Positions 1-7,040 of a stretch of DNA of 34,860 nucleotides are shown here, piece after piece. A program made the translations under genes and the position numbers. Position 1 is the first letter of the stretch, and the number at the start of each line of letters is the position of its first letter. The notes under the pieces were generated by a model, which was not told the DNA's origin, did not search any database, and saw only the letters and a list, made by a program, of their open reading frames with translations. Origin of the DNA: Kiritimatiellia bacterium (GTDB lineage Bacteria > Verrucomicrobiota > Kiritimatiellia > RFP12 > UBA1067). The stretch spans positions 1-34,860 of the forward strand of contig JAQUCE010000053.1 in assembly GCA_028686345.1 (NCBI GenBank). The letters are read 5' to 3'.

Positions 1-144
1 AGCGCACGGCAGGCGATTGCCAGTCACAGGTTTTTATCCTCGAATTTGAGACCACTTGGTGGTTAAAAGGGAAGCGCACGGCAGGCGATTGCCATTCACA
101 GGTTTTTAACCTCGAATTTGAGACCACTTGGTGGTCTCAAAAAG
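1..144. repeat. 72-bp direct tandem repeat, two copies
   Basis: Two adjacent units (1-72 and 73-144) are nearly identical, both beginning AGCGCACGGCAGGCG. They differ at a few bases in the middle. At the right end the first unit reads GTGGTTAAAAGG and the second GTGGTCTCAAAA, so only the second can fold into the long hairpin at 117-141. The array lies just downstream of the nadB stop and may continue to the left of the window. No coding potential is apparent. Confidence 0.85.
117..141 (-). terminator. Hairpin just downstream of nadB, possible terminator
   Basis: Perfect 11-bp inverted repeat TTTGAGACCAC / GTGGTCTCAAA with a 3-nt loop, starting about 10 nt past the nadB stop codon on the minus strand. 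Position and stem stability suit transcription termination. On the minus strand, however, the stem is followed by TTCGAGG and not by a T-run, so a standard intrinsic terminator is not well supported. It could simply be the palindromic core of the tandem repeat in which it lies. Confidence 0.35.
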
Positions 145-150
145 GGTCTC

Positions 151-1752
151 TCACAACCGGCGGCCCGGCAGGTTGGTGTCTTTAGCTTTTGGCAGCCGTT
201 CGGGGTAATCCAGGGTGTAGTGCAGACCGCGGCTCTCCTTGCGAAGCATGGCGCAGCGGGTGATCAGCTCACAGACCAGCGCCAGATTGCGCAGCTCAAG
301 GGTATCGACTGTGACCAGGTAGTCAAAGTAATACTCGCGAATTTCGCGCCGCAGATTGCGGATACGGTTACGCGCGCGATCCAGTCGTTTGTTGGTGCGC
401 ACAATTCCGACATAGTCCCACATGCAGGTGCGCAGCTCCATCCAGTTGTGGGCCACCATCACCGCTTCATCGCTGGCCACAGCCTTGCCGTAGTGCCAGT
501 CCGGGATACGAAGCGCGTCTGGCAACTGATGCGCTTCGCGCACAATCCTGCCAGCTGTTTCGTGTGCGCAGACCAGTGCCTCAAGCAGCGAATTACTTGC
601 CAGCCGGTTGGCACCATGCAGTCCATTGCAGGCGGTCTCGCCGACTGCGTAGAGTCCCGGCAGCGAGGTCACGCCGTCAACCGCCGCCTGGATGCCGCCA
701 CACATATAGTGAGCGGATGGAACAATCGGTATCAGATCAGTTGCCATATCAATGCCGAAAGAGAGGCAGGCTTCGTAGATGTTAGGGAAGCGTGACTGGA
801 GGAACGCTTTGGGTTGATGGCGGATATCCAGACAGCAATAGGCGGCTCCGCTGCGTTTCATCTCAGCGTCAATCGCCCGCGCCACAATATCACGCGGGGC
901 CAGCGAGCCGCGAGGATCATACTTCAGCATAAAGGGGCGGCCTTTGTCATCGACCAGCTCGGCCCCTTCGCCGCGTACAGCCTCGCTGATTAAAAATCGT
1001 TTAGCCAGAGGGTGATACAGGCAGGTGGGATGAAACTGGATGAACTCCATGTTTGTGATCGTGGCGCCGGCGCGCCAGGCCAGCGCAATTCCATCGCCGG
1101 TCGCGATATCGGGGTTGCAGGTATAGAGATAGACCTTGCCGCAGCCGCCAGTGGCCATCACTGTTGTTGGTGCCCGCACAGCAAAGATCTCCCCGCCTTT
1201 CTCATCCAAGACATAGGCGCCCACACACTGATTGGCCTCGGGGCGGTGCAGCCAGCGGGTGGTAATCAGGTCGATGACCATCGCATTCTCCATCATGGTG
1301 ATATTCGGATGCTTCATTGTCTGGCTCACCAGCACCGCCTCAATCTCCTGCCCGGTAATGTCACCGGCATGCAGCACGCGGCGCTGGCTGTGCCCGCCCT
1401 CGCGCCCCAGGTCAAACCCTGGCTGTCCGTCACTGCGCAGGTTGAAGCTTACCCCCAGGTCGATTAAGTCTTTAAGTCGCGCCGGCCCTTCAGAGACGAT
1501 TTTGCGCACCACCTGCTCATTGCAGAGCCCAGCGCCGACATCTATGGTGTCAGCCATATGCTGCTGGAAGCTGTCCTCTGGATCAATCACACAGGCGATA
1601 CCGCCTTGAGCGCGATTGGTGCTACAATCCGCCAGCCGTTTTTTTGTCAGCAACAGCACCCTGCCATGCGGCGCAAGGTTCAGGGCGCTCATCAGCCCGG
1701 CAATGCCGCTGCCGATCACCAGATAATCACAACTCTCAGTACGCATACTCAT
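151..1752 (-). CDS. nadB: L-aspartate oxidase NadB
   Basis: FAD-dependent L-aspartate oxidase makes iminoaspartate, which NadA condenses with dihydroxyacetone phosphate to quinolinate in de novo NAD synthesis; it is cytosolic. With fumarate as alternative electron acceptor it works without oxygen (family knowledge). Seen: the N-terminal dinucleotide fold with GSGIAG at residues 14-19, then the succinate-dehydrogenase/aspartate-oxidase signatures GGIACV, LGREGGHSQRR, HPTCLYHP, RGEGAELVD, APRDIVARAID and the C-terminal flavin motif HGANRLASNSLLEA. At 533 residues it is close to the usual 530-540. I chose ATG at 1752 because GGAGG lies 9 nt upstream (1762-1766); the open frame continues to 1830 but runs into a palindromic repeat. 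nadA and nadC are not nearby. It is last in a same-strand series ahbC-ahbD-nadB, with 192 bp of repeat between it and ahbD, so co-transcription is uncertain. Confidence 0.95.
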   Translation of the reverse strand: MSMRTESCDYLVIGSGIAGLMSALNLAPHGRVLLLTKKRLADCSTNRAQGGIACVIDPEDSFQQHMADTIDVGAGLCNEQVVRKIVSEGPARLKDLIDLGVSFNLRSDGQPGFDLGREGGHSQRRVLHAGDITGQEIEAVLVSQTMKHPNITMMENAMVIDLITTRWLHRPEANQCVGAYVLDEKGGEIFAVRAPTTVMATGGCGKVYLYTCNPDIATGDGIALAWRAGATITNMEFIQFHPTCLYHPLAKRFLISEAVRGEGAELVDDKGRPFMLKYDPRGSLAPRDIVARAIDAEMKRSGAAYCCLDIRHQPKAFLQSRFPNIYEACLSFGIDMATDLIPIVPSAHYMCGGIQAAVDGVTSLPGLYAVGETACNGLHGANRLASNSLLEALVCAHETAGRIVREAHQLPDALRIPDWHYGKAVASDEAVMVAHNWMELRTCMWDYVGIVRTNKRLDRARNRIRNLRREIREYYFDYLVTVDTLELRNLALVCELITRCAMLRKESRGLHYTLDYPERLPKAKDTNLPGRRL

Positions 1753-1783
1753 AATTAATAACCTCCAAATTTTCAAAACCCGG

Positions 1784-1913
1784 CTCACCACGGGTATCGC
1801 CCAGCCGCGCTCGCTCACCACGGGGTTCACCCCCGTGGAAGCATGATCAGACCGGGGGTTTCACCCAGCCGCTCTCGCTCACCACGGGGTTCACCCCCGT
1901 GGAAGCATGATCA
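1784..1913. repeat. 64-bp repeat with CCACGGGG hairpins upstream of nadB
   Basis: Two full units with period 64 each contain the 8-bp stem CCACGGGG / CCCCGTGG around a TTCAC loop (1818-1838 and 1882-1902), followed by AAGCATGATCAGA. A partial, diverged third unit starts at about 1784 (CTCACCACGGGTATCGCCCA). They fill the gap between the ahbD stop and nadB and would form hairpins in the nadB leader. The nadB frame is open through part of this array, which would give a false N-terminal extension. Confidence 0.8.
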
Positions 1914-1944
1914 GAATTAGAATTAGATTCGGCTCGAACTAAGC

Positions 1945-3012
1945 TCAGCTGCCACCGCGCGCGATCCCGCATGAGGTCTCGGCAGCCATATAATCGCCGG
2001 TGGCCGCATACGCCCGGGCGCGGCAGCCACTGCAGTCGTTGCGGAACGCACAGCCGCCGCAGCCGCCACCGAACTGATCGGTCTGCCGCAGATCCTTGAA
2101 AACCGGCGAGTTCAGATACGCCGCTTTAAAATCAAAGTTATAGGCGCGCAAGTCACCGCTGGGCACATCCAGAAAGCCGCATGGCTGCAAAATGCCGGTG
2201 TGTGAGATAAAAACAAAGCCCTTGCCGCCCATGCACCCAGAGGGTTTTGCTCCGACGCGGCCCATCTGGTGCCAGATCCGCACCGCCTGCGGTGAGCAGG
2301 TTTCGCGCATTGGGATCGGCCCGGCTTGATTCATTTCAAAGAGCCAGCGCAAGAGCTCTTCGGTTGCGGAGGGAGAGAGTGCCAGGTCGCTCAACTCTTT
2401 GCCGCGGCCAACTGGAACCAGAAAAAAGAGATCCAACATGCTGGCGCCTGAGGTAATTGCCAGCTCGCGAATTGCCGGCAGCTCCTCTCGGTTCAGGCTG
2501 GAGACCGTGGCGTTGATCTGAAAAGGCATGCCGATCTCGGTCGCAATCCGCATGGCGCGGGTGACATTGGCGAAAGCTCCGGGCACCCCTCTGAATGCGT
2601 CGTGCGACGCCGCGGTCGCACCGTCAACACTGAAGCTGCAGGCCATCACGCCAGCCGCTTGCAGGGCGGCCAGTGCCTCGCGCTCGACCAGTGTGCCGCA
2701 GGGTGCCATCACCGAGCGGATGTTCCGCTCCTTGGCGGCTTGCACCAGCTCCACGATGTCAGGGCGGTACATGGGCTCACCACCGGTCCAGATGATCATT
2801 GGGCGAGTGAAACGGGCCAGCGAGTTCAGTACCTCAATGCACTCCTTGGTTGTGAGTTCACCGCTGTAAGCATGATCCCGCGCTCCGGCGCGGCAGTGTT
2901 TGCAGGCCAGCGGGCAGCGCCGGGTGATCTCCCAGGCGACAATGCGTGGTCCACCGGCTTCAGCGGCAGAGTTCAGTTCACTTGGTTGGCTGTATTGAGG
3001 TTTTTCTATCAT
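1945..3012 (-). CDS. ahbD: Radical SAM/SPASM heme b synthase AhbD
   Basis: Last enzyme of the siroheme-dependent (alternative) heme pathway: a radical SAM protein that oxidatively decarboxylates the two propionates of Fe-coproporphyrin III to vinyls, giving heme b. Seen: CxxxCxxC cluster motif CPLACKHC (Cys33, 37, 40), GGEP (about residues 77-80), VMAPCGTL, SVDGATAASHD, and a Cys-rich SPASM-type tail from CGGCAFRNDC to the end (about 315-351) for auxiliary Fe-S clusters. Length is 355 residues. VAWEITRRCPL..CRA, MAPCGTL and SGCRARAYAATGDY match what I remember of AhbD; the neighbouring AhbC supports it strongly. NirJ and PqqE-like SPASM proteins are the alternatives. The start ATG at 3012 has only a weak upstream GGTG. 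It lies downstream of ahbC on the same strand, across 229 bp of repeats. AhbA and AhbB are not in the window. Confidence 0.88.
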   Translation of the reverse strand: MIEKPQYSQPSELNSAAEAGGPRIVAWEITRRCPLACKHCRAGARDHAYSGELTTKECIEVLNSLARFTRPMIIWTGGEPMYRPDIVELVQAAKERNIRSVMAPCGTLVEREALAALQAAGVMACSFSVDGATAASHDAFRGVPGAFANVTRAMRIATEIGMPFQINATVSSLNREELPAIRELAITSGASMLDLFFLVPVGRGKELSDLALSPSATEELLRWLFEMNQAGPIPMRETCSPQAVRIWHQMGRVGAKPSGCMGGKGFVFISHTGILQPCGFLDVPSGDLRAYNFDFKAAYLNSPVFKDLRQTDQFGGGCGGCAFRNDCSGCRARAYAATGDYMAAETSCGIARGGS

Positions 3013-3084
3013 TTTTGCACCATAATTGCCGACCTCCGGCTTATCTCTTGCAAGTTGCTTCGCAGTTTAGGCTGGAAGCTGTTT

Positions 3085-3252
3085 TTGACTTGGTGACCTG
3101 GTGACTCGGTAACTCGGTGGCACTGTTTACCGGCCCGGACTCCGATTCAGCGCACCCTTGAGTTACCTCTTCGTTTGTTTCCGACAAAGTTTGCGACAAA
3201 GCTTTCCTGCCCCCTGCCCCCTGACTCCTACCCCCTGACCCCTACCCCCTGA
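3085..3252. repeat. Degenerate short tandem repeats between ahbC and ahbD
   Basis: Three simple repeats occupy this gap. At 3085-3121 a degenerate unit of about 10 bp runs as TGGTGACC, TGGTGACTCG, GTAACTCGG. At 3178-3205 there are two CGACAAAGYTT units, also found near 9700, 21885 and 32760. At 3207-3252 CCCCTGCCCCCTGAC- and CCCCTGACCCCTA-type units run into the last codons and the TAG stop of ahbC (3242-3244). On the minus strand the last array is G-rich. No hairpin terminator is evident. Confidence 0.7.
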
Positions 3253-4420
3253 TCTCCTCATCGGTCAGATAGCAGGCGGGATCAACGCCCCACAATTCAC
3301 CGGTTGCGGCCTCAGCGCGGGCCCTGAAATTACCGCCGCAGACATTGAGGAAGCGGCAGCTCACGCACTTGCCTGTGACATGTTGTTTCTTTTCGCGCAG
3401 CATGGCCAGCAGCGAGCCCGCAGCCGGGTTGCCCCAGATCTCGCTGAAAGGCTTTTCGCGCAGATTGCCAACCGGCTGATTGCGCCAGAACTGGTCGGGA
3501 TAGATGGTTCCATCCCAACTGATGCAGGCTATCCCATGGCCGGTACTGTTGCCGCCATTCATCTCCAGTAGCTGCATCACCTCTTTGGCGCGCGGATTCC
3601 CCTCGGCTAGCATGCGCATATACAGGTAGGGGCCGTCGCAATGATTGTCAACGGTCAGCACCTCCACTGGCTGGCCGCGCTCATGCAGCTGCCTGGTGCG
3701 ATCGATAATCAGATCCAGGGTTGAGCGGCGCAGCGCATGGTCGAGGTCGAGCGCGGCGATATCCGCCCCGCGCCCGCTGTAAACCAGGTGGTAAAGGCAG
3801 ATACGGGGAATACGCTCGCTCTCGATTAAATCAAAGATCGCGGGGATCTCACCCACATTCTCCTTGGTCATGGTCACGCGCAGCCCGACCTTTACGCCAG
3901 CTTCGCGGCAGAGCCGGATAGCGTTCAGTGACTGCTGAAAGGCCCCTTTGCAAACCCGAAAGCGATCATGTACCTCCTCCATACCGTCGATGCTGATACC
4001 AGCGTAAGAGGCGCCAATGGTTTTGATCTCAGCTGCCAGCTCGGCATTGATCAAGGTGCCATTGGTTGAAAAAACAACCCGCAACCCTTGACTCACAGCA
4101 TATTTCGCCAAGGTCAATATGTCGGGGCGCACAAAGGGCTCGCCTCCGGAAAAGAGCAGCACCGGAACACCGAAACCCGCCAGATCATCAATTACCGCCA
4201 AGGCCTCATCCGTACGCAACTCATCCGGTGCTCCCTCTGTGGCCGCATAGCAGTGTGTACACTTCAGGTTGCAGGCAGAGGTTACATTCCAGACCACCAC
4301 CGGTTTCTTATCCGCTGAAAATTGCAGCAGATGACTTGGCAGCTTACCGGACTTACGCCCGTAGCGCAGAGGATCCGAGACCTCCACCTGTCCCATATAT
4401 AACTTTGAAATACCAATCAT
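3242..4420 (-). CDS. ahbC: 12,18-didecarboxysiroheme deacetylase AhbC
   Basis: Radical SAM enzyme that removes the acetate side chains at C2 and C7 of 12,18-didecarboxysiroheme to give Fe-coproporphyrin III, the substrate of AhbD. Seen: the diagnostic start MIGISKLYMGQVEVSDPLRY, the cluster motif CNLKCTHC (Cys50, 54, 57), LLFSGGEPFVRPD, YAGISIDGMEEVHDRFR, the long conserved stretch around VLTVDNHCDGPYLYMRM, and a C-terminal SPASM region with CVSCRFLNVCGGNFRARAEA. Length is 392 residues, as in the family. I start at ATG 4420 because homologs begin MIGISKLY; the open frame extends to 4675, but that part overlaps the promoter region of the divergent SDR gene and has low-quality sequence. No strong Shine-Dalgarno is visible. 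Expression is probably linked to ahbD just downstream. Confidence 0.93.
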   Translation of the reverse strand: MIGISKLYMGQVEVSDPLRYGRKSGKLPSHLLQFSADKKPVVVWNVTSACNLKCTHCYAATEGAPDELRTDEALAVIDDLAGFGVPVLLFSGGEPFVRPDILTLAKYAVSQGLRVVFSTNGTLINAELAAEIKTIGASYAGISIDGMEEVHDRFRVCKGAFQQSLNAIRLCREAGVKVGLRVTMTKENVGEIPAIFDLIESERIPRICLYHLVYSGRGADIAALDLDHALRRSTLDLIIDRTRQLHERGQPVEVLTVDNHCDGPYLYMRMLAEGNPRAKEVMQLLEMNGGNSTGHGIACISWDGTIYPDQFWRNQPVGNLREKPFSEIWGNPAAGSLLAMLREKKQHVTGKCVSCRFLNVCGGNFRARAEAATGELWGVDPACYLTDEEIRG

Positions 4421-4555
4421 GATGTTTGTTAAAAGCTCTCTTTCAGCTCTTTCCCCTTTAAAATAAATAATCCGCGTAAAAGTTGAAATTTTAACACATC
4501 CTCCCCCTTCCGGGCAACCAGCAAACCCAAAGCAATCGGGCAGGAAATAAAGCCA

Positions 4556-4584
4556 TTGATAATATTCAAAAAATTCTGTATAAG
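4556..4584 (+). promoter_or_regulatory. Sigma70-like promoter for the SDR gene
   Basis: TTGATA (4556-4561), a 17-nt spacer and TATAAG (4579-4584) lie about 97 nt upstream of the SDR start codon, in the divergent gap with ahbC. Match and spacing are good for a housekeeping promoter, and the surrounding DNA is AT-rich compared with the genes. Confidence 0.6.
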
Positions 4585-4621
4585 TGTGTCCATGGCTGGG
4601 TTGCGGCAAAGCCCGCGTAAA

Positions 4622-4639
4622 ACCCTCTTGCAAGAGGGT
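4622..4639. promoter_or_regulatory. 18-bp perfect palindrome in the SDR leader
   Basis: ACCCTCTTGCAAGAGGGT is fully palindromic and sits between the predicted promoter and the SDR start codon. It could be a dimeric repressor operator or a short leader hairpin. No T-run follows, so a terminator is unlikely. No second copy was noticed in the window. Confidence 0.45.
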
Positions 4640-4680
4640 AGCAGCGTACGTTAAAAGGTGTTTTAAACAGGACAACTGGC

Positions 4681-5724
4681 ATGAGCAAGAGAGTTTTGGT
4701 AACTGGCGGCTCGGGATTTCTCGGGATTAACGCCATACGACATTTGCTGAAAAACGGGGTAACAGATATCAAATCGCTGGATTTGGTGGAGTTTGACTAT
4801 CCGGAGCAGGACAAGGTCACTGCGGTGCAAGGCGACATCCGGGATGTTGCGACCGTGAAAAAGGTGATGGAGGGTGTCCAGTGGGTGATTCACACCGCTG
4901 CGGCGCTGCCGCTTTACTCCGAAGCGGACATCATGACAACCGATGTGGAGGGTACCCGTAACCTGCTGAGTGCCGCGCAGGAGGCCAAGGTCGAGCGCTT
5001 TATCATGATCTCATCGACTGCGGTCTACGGCATCCCGGATCACCATCCGCTGTATGAGCACGACCCGTTGATTGGTGTAGGCCCTTATGGAAAAGCCAAA
5101 ATAATGGCTGAGGAGGTCTGCCTGGAGTTCCGCGATGCAGGTATGTGTGTTCCGATTATCCGTCCCAAATCCTTTATCGGGCCCGAGCGTTTGGGGGTTT
5201 TCGCACTCTTTTATGACTGGGCTTACACTGGGCATGGTTTTCCCATGATCGGCAATGGAAAAAACCGTTATCAGCTGCTGGACGTGGAGGATTTGTGCGA
5301 CGCCATCTGGCTGACGCTCACCCTTGAGCCAAAAAAGATTAACGACACCTTCAATATCGGCGCCAAGGAGTTCGCCACCATGCGTGAGGACTATCAGGCA
5401 GTGCTGGATGAGGCTGGGCACGGAAAAAAGATCAAGGGTTTTCCAGCCAAGCCTATGATCTGGACGCTGCGACTGCTTGAGATGCTGCATCTCTCGCCTC
5501 TGTATAAGTGGGTTTATGAGACCGCCTGTGAAGACTCTTTTGTAAGCATTGAAAAGGCCGAGAAGGTTTTGGGGTATCAGCCCAAGTTTTCTAACCAAGC
5601 GGCACTCGTACGAAATTACCGTTGGTATGTCGCCAACCTGAACAAGTTTAAAGGCGCGTCAGGTGTTTCACACCGCGTGCCGTGGAAACAGGGCATCTTG
5701 CGTTTTGCAAAGGTGTTCTTTTAA
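4681..5724 (+). CDS. Extended SDR, NAD-dependent epimerase/dehydratase family
   Basis: Rossmann-fold oxidoreductase of the extended short-chain dehydrogenase type, usually acting on nucleotide sugars or 3-beta-hydroxysteroid-like substrates. Seen: the cofactor motif TGGSGFLG (residues 8-15), GDIRD after the second strand, HTAAALP, SSTAVYG with a catalytic Ser/Thr (about 111-113), and YGKAK carrying the catalytic Tyr136 and Lys140. NIGAKEF and the C-terminal VLGYQPKF helix region are typical of NDP-sugar epimerases. The 347-residue length fits. ATG 4681 has AGGA 8 nt upstream. The substrate cannot be named from sequence. The methyltransferase gene follows 10 nt after the stop, so the two are probably co-transcribed. 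Confidence 0.85.
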   Translation: MSKRVLVTGGSGFLGINAIRHLLKNGVTDIKSLDLVEFDYPEQDKVTAVQGDIRDVATVKKVMEGVQWVIHTAAALPLYSEADIMTTDVEGTRNLLSAAQEAKVERFIMISSTAVYGIPDHHPLYEHDPLIGVGPYGKAKIMAEEVCLEFRDAGMCVPIIRPKSFIGPERLGVFALFYDWAYTGHGFPMIGNGKNRYQLLDVEDLCDAIWLTLTLEPKKINDTFNIGAKEFATMREDYQAVLDEAGHGKKIKGFPAKPMIWTLRLLEMLHLSPLYKWVYETACEDSFVSIEKAEKVLGYQPKFSNQAALVRNYRWYVANLNKFKGASGVSHRVPWKQGILRFAKVFF

Positions 5725-5734
5725 GGAATAATTT

Positions 5735-6937
5735 ATGTCACGCACTGAACTGCCCAAAAAACTGGAGGCCGAAATCCGGCTGCGGGTTTTTGACGAAAAA
5801 GAGTTTTTGAAAATCACACAGGTTTCCCGCCGCGGCGGCGGGAGCTTCAAGGTTAGCTTGCGCCCGGTGGTGGTCAAAGGCGAGCGCCATTTCCAAGGTG
5901 AGATGACAGAAGACGGCCGCACGCAGGTTAAGAACTTTTCGCTGCAAGCAGCCGAGAACGGGTTGTCTGAGATGTTGAGTCAGACCGGTGCCCGTGATCT
6001 GCATTTAATCACTGCCTCGGGCGACCTGCATGTGCGCGTGACAAAGAAGGGCAAGGTTCTTGAGTCGCGCAGTGCCGAGATGGCGCGCGTGATTGATGCG
6101 CAGCCAGCGCATGACCGCGTGAAGCAGCAGCCCCTGACCAGCTTTGATTCAGCGGCTTTGCTGCGGGTGCTGGGGATTGCGAGCGCGGATGGGAAGATCA
6201 AAGCATCCAAACGGGGAAAATATGATCAGGTGAATGAGTTTCTGCGGGTGTTGGAGAGCACCACAGCAAACAAGCCTGAGAAAACGCTCAACATTGTGGA
6301 TTGCGGGTGTGGCAAGGCCTACCTGACCTTTGCCGCCTATTTTTACATGACGCTGGTGCATGGTTTCGAGGTGCGGATCTGCGGGATCGACCGTCGGGCG
6401 GATGTGATTGCAAGTGCCCGCCGCACCGCTGTTGATCTGGACGTGAGCAACCATGTGGTGTTTATTCAAGGCGAGCTGGAGAGCAGCGAGCCGGAGTTCA
6501 GCGCTGATCTGATGATGAGCCTGCACGCCTGTGACACCGCCACGGACGAGGCGCTGGCGCGGGGCATGGAGTGGAAGTGCCGCTATCTGCTCTGCGCACC
6601 CTGCTGCCAGCATGAGCTGCATAAGGGGCTGAAAGCGTCGAACGAGATGCGGGCGGTTCTGCGCCACGGGATCTTGCGTGAGCGGCTGGCCGACCTGCTG
6701 ACCGACACCCTGCGCGCGCAGATACTGCGGATTCTCGGCTTCAGAGTCAACATTATTGAGTTCGTCTCCTCGGAGGCCACCTCGCGCAATATAATGTTAA
6801 AAGCCGAGTTCTGCGTGAAGCCGGGGCAGAGCGGAGCGATCAGTGATTATCTGGAGCTGCGCGACTACTGGCAGGTTTCACCCTGGCTGGAAACCAGGAT
6901 GTCGGCCTTGATCGACAAATATCTGAAGCGCTACTAA
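5735..6937 (+). CDS. Methyltransf_32 (METTL25-like) SAM methyltransferase
   Basis: Class I S-adenosylmethionine-dependent methyltransferase. Seen: motif I DCGCGKAYLTFA at residues 189-200, a following acidic strand end (GIDRR, about 226), SLHACDTATDEAL (about 260-272) and a Cys-rich CAPCCQHEL (about 287). The pairing of GCGKxYL with LHACD and CCQHE matches the Methyltransf_32 family, relatives of METTL25/RRNAD1. Residues 1-160 form an N-terminal domain with alternating basic stretches (TKKGKVLESR, KASKRGKY), which could bind nucleic acid; that is inference. The start ATG 5735 follows TAAGGA, which overlaps the stop of the SDR gene. The target is unknown. Confidence 0.75.
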   Translation: MSRTELPKKLEAEIRLRVFDEKEFLKITQVSRRGGGSFKVSLRPVVVKGERHFQGEMTEDGRTQVKNFSLQAAENGLSEMLSQTGARDLHLITASGDLHVRVTKKGKVLESRSAEMARVIDAQPAHDRVKQQPLTSFDSAALLRVLGIASADGKIKASKRGKYDQVNEFLRVLESTTANKPEKTLNIVDCGCGKAYLTFAAYFYMTLVHGFEVRICGIDRRADVIASARRTAVDLDVSNHVVFIQGELESSEPEFSADLMMSLHACDTATDEALARGMEWKCRYLLCAPCCQHELHKGLKASNEMRAVLRHGILRERLADLLTDTLRAQILRILGFRVNIIEFVSSEATSRNIMLKAEFCVKPGQSGAISDYLELRDYWQVSPWLETRMSALIDKYLKRY

Positions 6938-7040
6938 AGTAAAGCAGCTAGTCGTTGCAACCAATTGAGGTTGTGTGATGTGAGAAGGCTATACGAAATC
7001 ATTACAAAGTTTATGGCCAGGAGCCCGCTGCTGCTTTACT
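6938..7040. repeat. 103-bp element with 11-bp terminal inverted repeats (family A, copy 1)
   Basis: It is bounded by perfect inverted repeats AGTAAAGCAGC (6938-6948) and GCTGCTTTACT (7030-7040). The interior contains CTAGTCGTTGCAACC and GGTTGTGTGATGTG. Related copies occur at 8751-8979 (interrupted), 9943-10043 (inverted) and 21540-21586 (truncated). This copy begins on the first base after the TAA stop of the methyltransferase gene, so it forms that gene's entire 3' leader-out region. Size, terminal repeats and lack of coding make it MITE-like. Confidence 0.8.

Noticed and set aside
1753..1830. N-terminal extension of nadB to an upstream ATG
   Set aside because: The added residues are encoded by the palindromic repeat, and a strong GGAGG is spaced correctly for ATG 1752.
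4421..4675. N-terminal extension of ahbC
   Set aside because: Family members start at MIGISKLY; the extension overlaps the divergent promoter and palindrome and has no family similarity.
5011..5598. Minus-strand open frame inside the SDR gene
   Set aside because: The SDR frame has clear family motifs; the antisense frame has none and is a composition effect.
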